A stretch of 19,176 nt of DNA from Prolixibacteraceae bacterium. GTDB taxonomy: Bacteria > Bacteroidota > Bacteroidia > Bacteroidales > Prolixibacteraceae. A model generated the notes under the pieces. That model was given only the letters and a program-made list of their open reading frames with translations. It did no database searches and was not told the DNA's origin. Shown piece after piece: positions 1-8,165 of this stretch. The DNA lies in contig JAQIDF010000065.1 of NCBI GenBank assembly GCA_027858145.1, forward strand, positions 1 through 19,176, in the 5' to 3' direction. The position numbers were made by a program, and so were the translations under genes. The number at the start of each line of letters is the position of its first letter. The first letter of the stretch is position 1.

Positions 1-1959
1 GATTTAACCGTGAGCACACGTGAAGGACTTTTGCCCGTTGCGCAGGGCATACGGCAAACCGAGGATAGCCTCACTTATCATTTCGACATTCGTGACCCGC
101 TGCCCCAAATTTCGCTGGCCATTGGCAATTATGTTGAGAAAAGCACCAATATCGGGGGAATTGATGTTAAAATGGCACATATCGAAAGCCACGATTATTA
201 TAAAGAACACTTTTCCGAGATTGGCGATACCATAAACTCGCTTATTACCGAATTTCTTGATGATTATGAACGTCCGATCGGGATGTATTACCCGTATCAA
301 ACTTACACGCTGGTTGAAACACCTGTGCAGTATGCATCACACGCTCATTCGTGGACTTCAACCCTTGAACAAACACAGCCTCAGTTAACCTTTTTTCCCG
401 AAAATGGTTTTAATGTGCAACAGGCCGATTTTGCATCAACCTATCGCCGAACCGAACGTGATAGTGAACACAACAATCAGGGGCTTACTGAAAAGGAGAT
501 TCAGGTGCAGGTGTTTTCAAACTTTTTACGGGGTGTGTTTTCCGATGAAAGTGGCGGATCTCGTTTTGACCCTGACGCTGGCAATCAGTCGAACCCGTAT
601 AATATTTTTGCCAACTATTTCTACTTTGTCAATTACATTACATCAGAACAATGCCCGGTGTTAAATTACGCGTTTGAAAGCTACCTGATGAAAGGTGAAG
701 ACGACCCGCGTTCGATGTTCATGTCGCGCATGTCAGGGCTTGGCGATAACGAAAAAGCCAGTATGATGCTGAAAGAGAAAAGCCTGAAGCAAATTATTGC
801 CGAAGATGATAACCAGCAAGAAGTTAACCGGGTGCTGCAGGCCAAAGGTTCGTACTTGCTAACCTGGATGGAGAAGCAAATTAACAACGCCGGGTTCGAC
901 CAGTTTATGCTCGATTATTTGTACAACAATAGTTATCGTGAGATAAAATTTAAGGAGCTTAGCCAAACCCTTTCGCAAGAATTTGATATTGATCCCGGCA
1001 ACTTTATTTCAGAATGGTACAATACAACCAGCTTACCGGCCTTTGGCCTTGGTGGGTTCGATGTTTTTGAAACGATTGAAGATGCACAGGCCGTATTTGT
1101 GGTACGTACTAAAGTATCGAATTACAACGAAACACCGGGATTGGTGAAATTCACCTTCCAAACTGGTGGCGGACGGCGTGATGGTTTTATGCCCGGACAA
1201 GCACCTGACCCCATTGAAAGGATTTATCTTATTGAAGGAAAGCAGACTCAGGAGATTCAGATGGTTTTAGACGAAGCACCCCGCTCTGTTATCTTTAATA
1301 CGATGCTCTCAGAGAATATTCCGGCCAGCTACATGGAGTTCGGACTAAGGGTGGAAGAAGAAAGCAACGTAACAGCTGAAGAATATGCGCGTACTGTTGA
1401 CAAGCCGGTTGACCCATCGGGGGAAGACGGGATTGTGATTGACAACATCGATGATGGATTTTCAACCCACGATCCTTCGCTCGACAACCCTTTGCGTCAA
1501 TTTGTTGAAAGTCGTAAAAACAAGGATAGCGACACCCGTTTCACCGCCGAAGGTTTTGGACCGCCACCCGCAACATGGAGCTTGATAGCTAATTCCGACT
1601 ATTATGGTTTAATTGAACATTCGGCCATGATAATAAGGGGAGGGGATGGTACCAAAGAAGCAACCTGGCAGACAATTCTACCTGAAGAAGCATATTACGA
1701 TATATATGTTTATTTGAATAAAGAACGCAGAAGAGGACGGAGGCACAGACAGAATAACTCTGATGGAATGTATACATACAGGGTTTATCATGCCGATGGA
1801 GTAGAAGAAATAACGATACAGGTTGAAGATTTTGAAGATGGCTGGAACTCACTGGGTTCTTATTACATTGTTTTGGCTGATACGGCAAAGGTTGTACTTG
1901 CCAATGCCGGTGGTGCCGACAAGGTTGTTGCTGATGCGGTGAAGTGGGTGGTGGAATAA
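1..1959 (+). CDS. C-terminal part of ABC-permease-associated M1-peptidase-like protein with golvesin-like C-terminal domain (5' partial)
   Basis: The frame is open from base 1, so the GTG at 10 is internal and the gene begins outside the window; 652 residues are visible. Residues about 1-345 resemble the periplasmic M1-aminopeptidase-like part of large Bacteroidota ABC-2 permeases (YPYQTYTLVETPVQY, TQPQLTFFPENG, then KGSYLLTWMEKQI and FISEWYNTTSLPAFG typical of the M1 C-terminal half). No HExxH zinc motif is present. Where it would be expected the sequence reads VQVFSNFLRGVF, and the usual helper-glutamate segment reads PVLNYAFESYL, so this domain is probably not a peptidase. Residues about 519-652 match the golvesin/xanthan-lyase carbohydrate-binding-like fold (SDYYGLIEHSA, ATWQTILPEEAYYDIYVYL, YRVYHADG, SLGSYYIV, VVADAVKWV). 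The missing N-terminal part is likely membrane permease, by analogy with the family. The gene stops 2 bases before a hairpin repeat. The family assignment rests on recalled motifs, not a search. Confidence 0.75.
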   Translation, partial: DLTVSTREGLLPVAQGIRQTEDSLTYHFDIRDPLPQISLAIGNYVEKSTNIGGIDVKMAHIESHDYYKEHFSEIGDTINSLITEFLDDYERPIGMYYPYQTYTLVETPVQYASHAHSWTSTLEQTQPQLTFFPENGFNVQQADFASTYRRTERDSEHNNQGLTEKEIQVQVFSNFLRGVFSDESGGSRFDPDAGNQSNPYNIFANYFYFVNYITSEQCPVLNYAFESYLMKGEDDPRSMFMSRMSGLGDNEKASMMLKEKSLKQIIAEDDNQQEVNRVLQAKGSYLLTWMEKQINNAGFDQFMLDYLYNNSYREIKFKELSQTLSQEFDIDPGNFISEWYNTTSLPAFGLGGFDVFETIEDAQAVFVVRTKVSNYNETPGLVKFTFQTGGGRRDGFMPGQAPDPIERIYLIEGKQTQEIQMVLDEAPRSVIFNTMLSENIPASYMEFGLRVEEESNVTAEEYARTVDKPVDPSGEDGIVIDNIDDGFSTHDPSLDNPLRQFVESRKNKDSDTRFTAEGFGPPPATWSLIANSDYYGLIEHSAMIIRGGDGTKEATWQTILPEEAYYDIYVYLNKERRRGRRHRQNNSDGMYTYRVYHADGVEEITIQVEDFEDGWNSLGSYYIVLADTAKVVLANAGGADKVVADAVKWVVE

Positions 1960-1961
1960 TC

Positions 1962-2224
1962 AAAACACCCCTAAATCCCGTTTGGCTGAGACTTCGGCGT
2001 GAGCTCAGTCGAACGCTCATGTCGAAGCCTAAAGGGGACTTTTAGGCTGTAAGGATTAGGAACGAAAGAGCTTTTACTGAATGTTCTTTAAAAATATCGT
2101 TGAAAGGCATAATCCCGAAGGGATTAAATATCAATAACCCCGGATGAAATTCGGGGGGAGAAAGCCAAAATAAATATCCGGCCAATCAACAAGCCGATAA
2201 AAGAGATATCGTTACATGGCCGGA
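1962..2224. repeat. Composite hairpin repeat, copy A (uninterrupted)
   Basis: About 263 bp, nearly the same sequence as the copy split by the insertion sequence at 7965-9225. It contains four stem-loops. First, an outer stem CCTAAATCCC (1970-1979) with GGGGACTTTTAGG (2034-2046) encloses a 13-bp stem, CTTCGGCGTGAGC (1992-2004) with GCTCATGTCGAAG (2015-2027). Second, TAATCCC-GAA-GGGATTA lies at 2110-2126. Third, CCCCGGA (2138-2144) pairs with TTCGGGG (2150-2156). Fourth, TCCGGCCA (2177-2184) pairs with TGGCCGGA (2217-2224). It lies directly after a stop codon, so the first hairpin may also end transcription, although there is no clear T-run. No open reading frame of note is seen. Confidence 0.85.
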
Positions 2225-2272
2225 ATTGCAGAAAGAAGATTAAAACATAATACGCAAACAAATAAAACCAAT

Positions 2273-2313
2273 GAGATAACCCACCGCTCACGATGTGTGA
2301 ACTCCGTTATCTC
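2273..2313. promoter_or_regulatory. Nested palindrome upstream of the efflux operon, candidate operator or leader hairpin
   Basis: Perfect 8-base arms GAGATAAC (2273-2280) and GTTATCTC (2306-2313) enclose a second inverted pair, TCAC (2288-2291) and GTGA (2297-2300). The block ends 25 bases before the ATG of the TolC-type gene. Its position and symmetry suit a repressor site or a leader RNA hairpin. No regulator gene is visible nearby, and I found no TAnnTTTG box between 2225 and 2338, so the function is inferred. Confidence 0.4.
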
Positions 2314-2338
2314 CGCGGTAAAAAAACAATAGAATACC

Positions 2339-3820
2339 ATGAGAACCAAGAATTTACTAATGTTGCTGGCATTGTTGTCATTTATATGGGCAAAACCGGC
2401 TAATGCCCAACAATTGCTTACGCTCGAACGTACACTACAGATAGCTTACGAGAGTAGCCCGGAAATGATAGGCCAGGAGATTGCAATGGAAAATCAGCGT
2501 GAAAATGTAAATGCAACAAAGGCAGGTCTTAAATCCCGTTTTAGCTTATCTGTTGATCCTTTTACATATTCAAAAAGTAATTCATTTGCCGGTTATGCGA
2601 ATGACTATGTTAACAATGAAAGCTTGGGCTCTTTTGGTTCTTTTGTAGTGAGTCAGCCAATTACAGCCACTGATGGTACAATTACCTTGATGAACCGTTT
2701 TGGATATGAGCGAAACACTGTAGAAGATTATGATCCTGTAAATAGATATAGCAATAATTTACAGCTTAGATTAAGCCAACCGCTTTTTAAAAAGTATAAC
2801 GCCAATAAAATGGGGTTGAGGCAGGCTGAATTAGATCTCGAAAATGCCCAACTTCAATATTCTATAATAAAGTTGTCGCTTGAATATAGGGTGAGCCAGT
2901 ACTTTTATAATGTATATTCTGCCGAACAAAGCTTACAGACTGCTAAGGAAGAGCTTAAAAATCAACAGAAATCGCATGAAATTATTAAAAATAAAGTAGA
3001 AGCAGGGCTTTCGGCCGAAGAGGAGCTATGGCAGGCCGAACTAAACCTTCAAAACGCTAAATCTTCAGTTAATGACAGTGAGGTGTCACTTGAAAATTCC
3101 AAAGACCAGCTGAAGCAGGCCATCGGTTTAAATTTAGACGAAGAAATCATGATTGTTGCAAACATTGATGTGAAAACTATTGACGTAGAACTGAGTGATG
3201 CCATTGAATATGGGCTTCAAAAACGAATGGAGCTTCGCCAGAATGAAATAAACCTCGAAACTTCAAGAATGAATTTATTGCAGGTTCAGGACAATGATAA
3301 AATTAGCGGATCTGTTGAGCTTTCTGTCGGACTTCAGGGAATTAGCGAACAAATTACTGATTTGTACAATAATCCGAGTGATAATGAAAGCATCGGGTTA
3401 AGTTTTAATATTCCAATTTGGGATTGGGGGGCAAGAAAGTCGCGAATCAAAATTGCAGAGAATAACATTAAATCTTCCGAAATAGATTTTGAACAGGAAA
3501 AAACAGGAATTAAAATTGAAATTCGTCAAACCTTCCGTAGTCTGAAAAACCTGGTTTTTCAAATTGAAATTGCAAAGAAAAGCGTTGAGAATGCTCAAAA
3601 AACGTATGACCTGAACCTGGAAAAATACCAAAACGGTGATCTGACAAGTATGGACTTGAAGCAATTTTCTGATCAGCTAACGCAGCAGAAACATTCATTA
3701 ACAACAGCTCTTATTAATTACAAATTAGGACTGCTACAGTTAAAGAATCAAACCTTGTGGGATTTTGAAAATAATAAACCAGTACTCAAAAAAGAGAACC
3801 TAATTCAATTCGATAAATAA
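2339..3820 (+). CDS. TolC-family outer-membrane efflux protein
   Basis: The 493-residue protein is the outer-membrane channel of a tripartite efflux pump. Residues 1-23 form a Sec signal peptide (hydrophobic LLMLLALLSFIWA, cleavage after AlaAsnAla). Two long alpha-helical repeats follow, about 150-260 and 365-465, rich in Glu, Lys, Gln and Asn with motifs such as QAELDLENAQLQY and VENAQKTYDLNLEKYQNGD. These are the coiled-coil tunnel halves of the OEP family, with beta-barrel strands between them (KISGSVELSVGLQG, SIGLSFNIPIWDWG). Length is normal for the family. The adaptor gene starts 14 bases downstream, so the two are surely co-transcribed. Base composition is clearly lower in GC than the adaptor and RND genes: two sample lines at 3241 and 3481 have about 32% and 30% GC, versus 52% at 7261. 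This suggests a different history for this gene. The start was chosen for the signal peptide. Confidence 0.93.
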   Translation: MRTKNLLMLLALLSFIWAKPANAQQLLTLERTLQIAYESSPEMIGQEIAMENQRENVNATKAGLKSRFSLSVDPFTYSKSNSFAGYANDYVNNESLGSFGSFVVSQPITATDGTITLMNRFGYERNTVEDYDPVNRYSNNLQLRLSQPLFKKYNANKMGLRQAELDLENAQLQYSIIKLSLEYRVSQYFYNVYSAEQSLQTAKEELKNQQKSHEIIKNKVEAGLSAEEELWQAELNLQNAKSSVNDSEVSLENSKDQLKQAIGLNLDEEIMIVANIDVKTIDVELSDAIEYGLQKRMELRQNEINLETSRMNLLQVQDNDKISGSVELSVGLQGISEQITDLYNNPSDNESIGLSFNIPIWDWGARKSRIKIAENNIKSSEIDFEQEKTGIKIEIRQTFRSLKNLVFQIEIAKKSVENAQKTYDLNLEKYQNGDLTSMDLKQFSDQLTQQKHSLTTALINYKLGLLQLKNQTLWDFENNKPVLKKENLIQFDK

Positions 3821-3834
3821 ATAATTTTAAACAT

Positions 3835-4887
3835 ATGAAAAAGTTTGCCATTATATTAGTTGTATCGCTGGCTGTTTTAAGTAGTTGCCAAAACCAGCAA
3901 AGCACCCAGGGCGCTGACGTTAGCGTTCCGGTTCGTGTTACCGACGTGGTTCAAAAATCAATTTACAATACCCTTACCATTAATGGAACGGTTCAACCCG
4001 AAGGAAGTATTGAACTATCAACAGAAGCCGAGGGAGAATACAAGCTTGCTACAAATCCGCGCACGGGTAAAACTTTTAAAATGGGCGACCGTGTTCAAAA
4101 AGGTGAAACCATTGTTAAACTCGAGAATAAAGAATACGAGTTAAGTGTACGGCTGGAAGCTTCGAAACTCGACCTCGAAAATGCCCGCCAAGAATACGAA
4201 AAGCAACAATCGCTGTACGATAAAGGAGGCGTAACCTTGCGCGAACTGCAAACATCGGAACTCAGCTACATCAATGCGAAGCTCGACTACGAAAATGCGC
4301 AGATTCAAATTGAGAAATTAAAGGTGACAGCTCCCTTCGACGGTGTAATTGTTGACCTGCCGTACTTCACTCCCGGCGTAAAAGTTCCATCGGGTACGAT
4401 GGTGGCGAAGGTGATGGATTACAGTTCGCTGATTATGGAAGCCAGTTTTCCCGAGAAATTTATCACGACTATTGAAACCGGGCAGGATGCTTTTGTGACC
4501 AACTACAACCTGAAAGACGACACGCTGCATGCCTCTATTACCGAACTTTCGCCGGCCATAAACGAAACCACCCGCACGTTTAAGGGCATTCTGGAAATCG
4601 ACAATCCCGAATTGAAAATGCGCCCCGGAATGTTTGTAAAAGCCGATATTATTGTGGAGCGTCGCGATAGTGCCATTGTGATCGACCGAGACCTGATACA
4701 ACGTAAACGCCGCGGACAGGTTGTATATGTGATAGAGCGCAACACAGCTGTTGAAAAGCCTGTAAACACCGGTATTGAAACTGATGATGAGGTGGAAATA
4801 CTAAGTGGCCTGAAATCAGGTGAGAAGCTGGTTACCGAAGGGTACGAAATGCTTTCGAACCGTACAAAAGTTAAAGTTCAACGATAA
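3835..4887 (+). CDS. Efflux RND transporter periplasmic adaptor subunit (membrane fusion protein), lipoprotein
   Basis: The 350-residue protein bridges an RND permease in the inner membrane and the TolC channel. It begins with a lipoprotein signal peptide ending in LSSC, with the lipidated cysteine at residue 18, so it is probably anchored by lipid in the inner membrane facing the periplasm. The first biotinyl-lipoyl-like half is around residues 60-100 (GDRVQKGETIVKLENKEY), a helical hairpin at about 100-150 (LEASKLDLENARQEYEKQQ), and the second lipoyl half at about 160-195 (APFDGVIVDLPYFTPGVKV). Beta-barrel and membrane-proximal domains follow (NPELKMRPGMFVKADIIV, VEILSGLKSGEKLVTEGYE). Length is typical of HlyD/AcrA adaptors in Bacteroidota. 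The RND gene begins five bases after its stop, showing translational-scale coupling. Confidence 0.95.
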   Translation: MKKFAIILVVSLAVLSSCQNQQSTQGADVSVPVRVTDVVQKSIYNTLTINGTVQPEGSIELSTEAEGEYKLATNPRTGKTFKMGDRVQKGETIVKLENKEYELSVRLEASKLDLENARQEYEKQQSLYDKGGVTLRELQTSELSYINAKLDYENAQIQIEKLKVTAPFDGVIVDLPYFTPGVKVPSGTMVAKVMDYSSLIMEASFPEKFITTIETGQDAFVTNYNLKDDTLHASITELSPAINETTRTFKGILEIDNPELKMRPGMFVKADIIVERRDSAIVIDRDLIQRKRRGQVVYVIERNTAVEKPVNTGIETDDEVEILSGLKSGEKLVTEGYEMLSNRTKVKVQR

Positions 4888-4892
4888 TTGTT

Positions 4893-7800
4893 ATGAGAAA
4901 AATAACACAGTTTTCGGTTAACTACCCGGTAACGGTGCTGATGATAGTGCTGGCCATTGTTTTAACGGGCTACATATCGCTTACCAAACTGGGGGTTGAC
5001 CTGTTTCCGGAATTAAATAACCCGCGTCTGTATATCGAAATGGAAGCCGGCAACCGCCCGCCCGACGAAATTGAGAATATGTATGTGCGCAACATTGAAT
5101 CGCAGGCCATACGCCAGAGCGATGTGGTAAACGTAACCTCTGTTACCAGGGTGGGAACAGCAACCATCACAGTTGAATATGCATGGGGGAAAGATATGGA
5201 CGAGGCTTTTCTCGACCTGCAAAAAGCCATGTCGGGCTACGCGCAGGGCAGCGATATCGATGCCATCGACATAAGCCAGTACGATCCCAACTCGTCGCCT
5301 GTAATGGTGGTGGCACTCGAAAATGAAAACCTGTTAAACCTCGATGAAGTACGGAAAGTAGCTGAAAACTACATTCGCAACGAGCTAATCAGGCTCGAAG
5401 GGGTGGCCGATGTGCAACTTGCCGGCGAAGAAGTGGCCGAGGTGCTCATTGAAACCAATCCTTACCTGCTGGAAGCGTATAGCATTTCGGCCTCGGAGCT
5501 GAGCCAGAAGATTCAGAGTTACAACACCAATGTTTCGGGCGGCACCATTGAGGAAAACGGGGTGAACTACAGCGTGAAGGGCGTTAGCATGATTAACACC
5601 CCCGCCGACCTTGAGCGTATTATTGTTGGCAACCGTACTGCTGGTTCTGAAACAGCTACGAGTCAAACAAGCACCTCAACAAATAGCAGCTCAGGTTCAA
5701 CTGTGCCAGTTTACCTGGCCGATGTGGCCGATATAAAAGTGCAGAACAAAGAGCCCGAAACCATTGTAAGCTTTAATGATAAACAATGCATAGGCCTTTC
5801 GATCTACAAAGAGCCACGCTACAATACAGTGAAGGTGGTTGATGAATTGAATAGTGCTTTAAAAACCATATCGAAGGCTTTGCCGGGTTATCATTTTACC
5901 GTGGTGAAAAACCAGGGAAGCTTTATCAGCGGCGCCATCAAGGAAGTTCAACAATCGGCATTATTTGGTATCTTACTGGCAGTAGCTGTGCTTTTTGTAT
6001 TTCTGAGGCGCATTAACACTACGCTGGTGATCAGTATTGCTATTCCAATTTCGATTATTGCCACTTTTGTGTTGATGTATTTCAAGGGGCTTACCCTTAA
6101 TGTGATGACCCTTGGCGGACTTGCACTGGGAGCGGGTATGTTGGTTGACAATGCCATTATTGTGATGGAAAATATAACCAAGCACCTCGAACGGGGCAAA
6201 AGTGTATTTAAAGCTGCCGTTGAAGGCGCTGCTGAAGTTGGTGGTGCTATCACTGCATCAACGCTTACAACCATAGTGGTGTTTCTACCTATCGTGTATA
6301 TGCAGGGCGCATCGGGCGAATTGTTCAAAGATATGTCGTGGACAGTTGCTTTTTCGCTGTTATCGTCGTTGGTGGTGGCCATGTTGGTCATACCGGTGTT
6401 GGTAACCAAAATTATGGGAAAGAAAACATCGAGGCCGGTGAAAACCATAAAAATGAATTGGTATTCCGGGTTTCTGGCCCGCATGTTAAACTATAAATGG
6501 CTGGTTATTGTGGTATCGGCGCTGATGATTGGCGGCGCTGTGATGCTGGTGCCGGTTATTGGCAGTGAATTTATGCCGCAATCATCGTCGAACAACATTA
6601 CCATTGAATTTAAAATGCCTGAAGGCACATTGTTGCAGCGCACCAACAAGGCCATGGAAAATATTCGTAACATGGCACTGAGCTCAATGCCCGGTGATAT
6701 TGAATCGGTTTACACCCAGGTGGGAGAAGTAGGCTCAACAGCCAGTGGATCTGCACTCAATAGCGAAAATGTGGCACTGATGTACTTGTCGCTCACAAAC
6801 CAGGGTGCAGAACGTTTTAACCAGGTTGAGCGGACTTTTAGCGAGATCATGGACAACAATCCTGATATCGAATTTAGCTTTATACAGGAAGAAGGAAGCC
6901 TGCAATCGACCATGGGCAACGATGAGCCACCGCTGGTTGTGGAAGTTATAGGTGATGAGCTTGACGAGATAAACGAACTTACCGAAAAGATAAAAGAAAT
7001 TACCATGCAGCAGGCCGGGCTTTACAATGTAGAAAGCTCGGTTGAGAATGGCGCTCCCGAAATTGACATTGTTATTGACCGTGTGCAGGCCGGGTATTTT
7101 GGCCTGTCGATTGAAAATGTAGTAAGCCAGCTGCAAAACAGGCTCGAAGGTGTTGAGGCCGGTGAGTATGAAACGGAAGGCGAGATGCGCGACATCACCA
7201 TCAGGCAGCCGCGGGTGAGCATTAACGAACTCGAAAACTTTGAAATTACCAGCGGCGATGTGAGTTATCGCTTGTCGGACGTGGCAAACATAACCGAAGA
7301 GCAACTGCCGCGCGAAATACACCGCAGCAACCAAAACCGTGTGGGCAAGGTGAGCGCTTATGTTGACGATAATGCCACTTTCGACCATGTGGTAAAAGCG
7401 CTTGGGGAAAAACTGGATGCCGTTCCCAAGCCTGCCGGCTATCGCATTGAAATGGCCGGACAGGAACTACAACGCAAAGAGTCGATGAAAGGGCTTACGT
7501 TTGCGCTGATTCTTTCGGTGGTGCTGGTCTATATGGTTATGGCCTCGCAGTTTGAATCGCTGGTACACCCGTTCACAATTTTGCTTACCATACCGCTGGC
7601 CATGGTAGGGGCGCTGGTTACTTTTTACATACTTGGCCGCCCGCTAAATGTGATGGCCTACATTGGTATGATTATGCTGGCCGGTATTGCGGTGAACGAC
7701 TCGATCATTCTGGTGGATAAGATCAACCAATTGCGACGTAGTGGAATGGCCAAACGCGATGCCATAATCGAAGGTGGGCTGCAAAGGGTTCGCCCCATAA

Positions 7801-8003
7801 TAATGACCAGCTTAACCACCATTTTGGCATTGTTGCCACTAACCTTTGGTTTTGGCGAAAGTGCCGACCTGCGCTCGCCCATGGCCTGGGCCGTAGTAGG
7901 CGGACTGATAACCTCAACATTGCTCAGCCTGGTGGTTATACCTTGTGTGTATGATGTTATGACTAAAACCCCTAAATCCCGTTCGGCTGAGACTTCGGCG
8001 TGA
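4893..8003 (+). CDS. Efflux RND transporter permease (AcrB/HAE1-like)
   Basis: The 1036-residue inner-membrane proton-driven exporter has the standard length and twofold layout: TM1, a large periplasmic porter loop, TM2-6, then a repeat with TM7, a second loop and TM8-12. In TM4 the proton-relay motif reads GMLVDNAIIVMENI, keeping the first Asp (D419) but with Asn (N420) in place of the second Asp of AcrB. In TM10 the AcrB lysine position reads VNDSIILVD (N935, D936). Residues 250-270 form a Ser/Thr-rich low-complexity stretch in the first periplasmic loop. It is third in an operon with adaptor and TolC. The last 12 residues (K1025-A1036) and the TGA stop lie inside the composite hairpin repeat, which has apparently replaced the original cytoplasmic tail just after TM12. 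Substrate cannot be inferred. Confidence 0.95.
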   Translation: MRKITQFSVNYPVTVLMIVLAIVLTGYISLTKLGVDLFPELNNPRLYIEMEAGNRPPDEIENMYVRNIESQAIRQSDVVNVTSVTRVGTATITVEYAWGKDMDEAFLDLQKAMSGYAQGSDIDAIDISQYDPNSSPVMVVALENENLLNLDEVRKVAENYIRNELIRLEGVADVQLAGEEVAEVLIETNPYLLEAYSISASELSQKIQSYNTNVSGGTIEENGVNYSVKGVSMINTPADLERIIVGNRTAGSETATSQTSTSTNSSSGSTVPVYLADVADIKVQNKEPETIVSFNDKQCIGLSIYKEPRYNTVKVVDELNSALKTISKALPGYHFTVVKNQGSFISGAIKEVQQSALFGILLAVAVLFVFLRRINTTLVISIAIPISIIATFVLMYFKGLTLNVMTLGGLALGAGMLVDNAIIVMENITKHLERGKSVFKAAVEGAAEVGGAITASTLTTIVVFLPIVYMQGASGELFKDMSWTVAFSLLSSLVVAMLVIPVLVTKIMGKKTSRPVKTIKMNWYSGFLARMLNYKWLVIVVSALMIGGAVMLVPVIGSEFMPQSSSNNITIEFKMPEGTLLQRTNKAMENIRNMALSSMPGDIESVYTQVGEVGSTASGSALNSENVALMYLSLTNQGAERFNQVERTFSEIMDNNPDIEFSFIQEEGSLQSTMGNDEPPLVVEVIGDELDEINELTEKIKEITMQQAGLYNVESSVENGAPEIDIVIDRVQAGYFGLSIENVVSQLQNRLEGVEAGEYETEGEMRDITIRQPRVSINELENFEITSGDVSYRLSDVANITEEQLPREIHRSNQNRVGKVSAYVDDNATFDHVVKALGEKLDAVPKPAGYRIEMAGQELQRKESMKGLTFALILSVVLVYMVMASQFESLVHPFTILLTIPLAMVGALVTFYILGRPLNVMAYIGMIMLAGIAVNDSIILVDKINQLRRSGMAKRDAIIEGGLQRVRPIIMTSLTTILALLPLTFGFGESADLRSPMAWAVVGGLITSTLLSLVVIPCVYDVMTKTPKSRSAETSA

Positions 8004-8102
8004 GCTCAGTCGAACGCTCACGTCGAAGCCTAAAGGGGACTTTTAGGCCGGATTAATTAGTAACGAAAGAGCATTTACTGAACGTTCTTTAAAATAAATA
8101 TT
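7965..8102. repeat. Composite hairpin repeat, copy B, left part (split by the IS element)
   Basis: This matches copy A from 1962 onward, including the outer CCTAAATCCC stem and the 13-bp inner stem (7993-8005 with 8016-8028). Within the inner stem the only difference from copy A, T at 2020 versus C at 8021, changes a G-T pair to G-C and so keeps the pairing. The part 7965-8003 is also coding sequence, the 3' end of the RND gene. The final eight bases, TAAATATT (8095-8102), are the target duplication of the inserted element. Confidence 0.85.
8095..8102. repeat. Target-site duplication of the IS element, left copy
   Basis: TAAATATT immediately before the left inverted repeat is repeated exactly at 9073-9080 after the right inverted repeat. 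Eight bases is the duplication length known for the IS1595 family. Confidence 0.9.
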
Positions 8103-8124
8103 TAGAGATCAGTAGATAGTTGCA
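8103..8124 (+). repeat. Left terminal inverted repeat of the IS element
   Basis: The 22-bp left end pairs with 9051-9072 at 18 of 22 positions, with mismatches at positions 6, 14, 17 and 18. It lies directly inside the TAAATATT target duplication. Confidence 0.88.
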
Positions 8125-8134
8125 TATATTTTAT

Positions 8135-8142
8135 TATCTTTG
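8135..8142 (+). promoter_or_regulatory. Candidate -7 box of the transposase promoter
   Basis: TATCTTTG fits the Bacteroidota consensus TAnnTTTG and ends 23 bases before the transposase ATG, inside the left end of the element. No well-spaced -33 TTTG is seen upstream. Confidence 0.45.
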
Positions 8143-8165
8143 ATTCCAATAAAATCAATGATTCT

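Noticed and set aside
10..12. GTG as start of the first gene
   Set aside because: The reading frame is open to base 1 and the family is much longer, so this is an internal codon.
1589..2020. 143-codon minus-strand frame at the end of the first gene
   Set aside because: It runs from the hairpin repeat into the antisense of the golvesin-like domain, and its low-complexity Pro/His/Gln content is not protein-like.
1962..2224. CRISPR array
   Set aside because: The hairpins differ from each other and there are no regularly spaced identical repeats; the structure is a composite palindromic repeat.
5948..6484. 178-codon minus-strand open frame inside the RND gene
   Set aside because: It is antisense to TM2-6 of the RND permease with no recognisable motif.
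6735..7388. 217-codon minus-strand open frame inside the RND gene
   Set aside because: It is antisense to a clearly conserved RND coding region and its translation shows no domain; it is a by-product of RND codon use.
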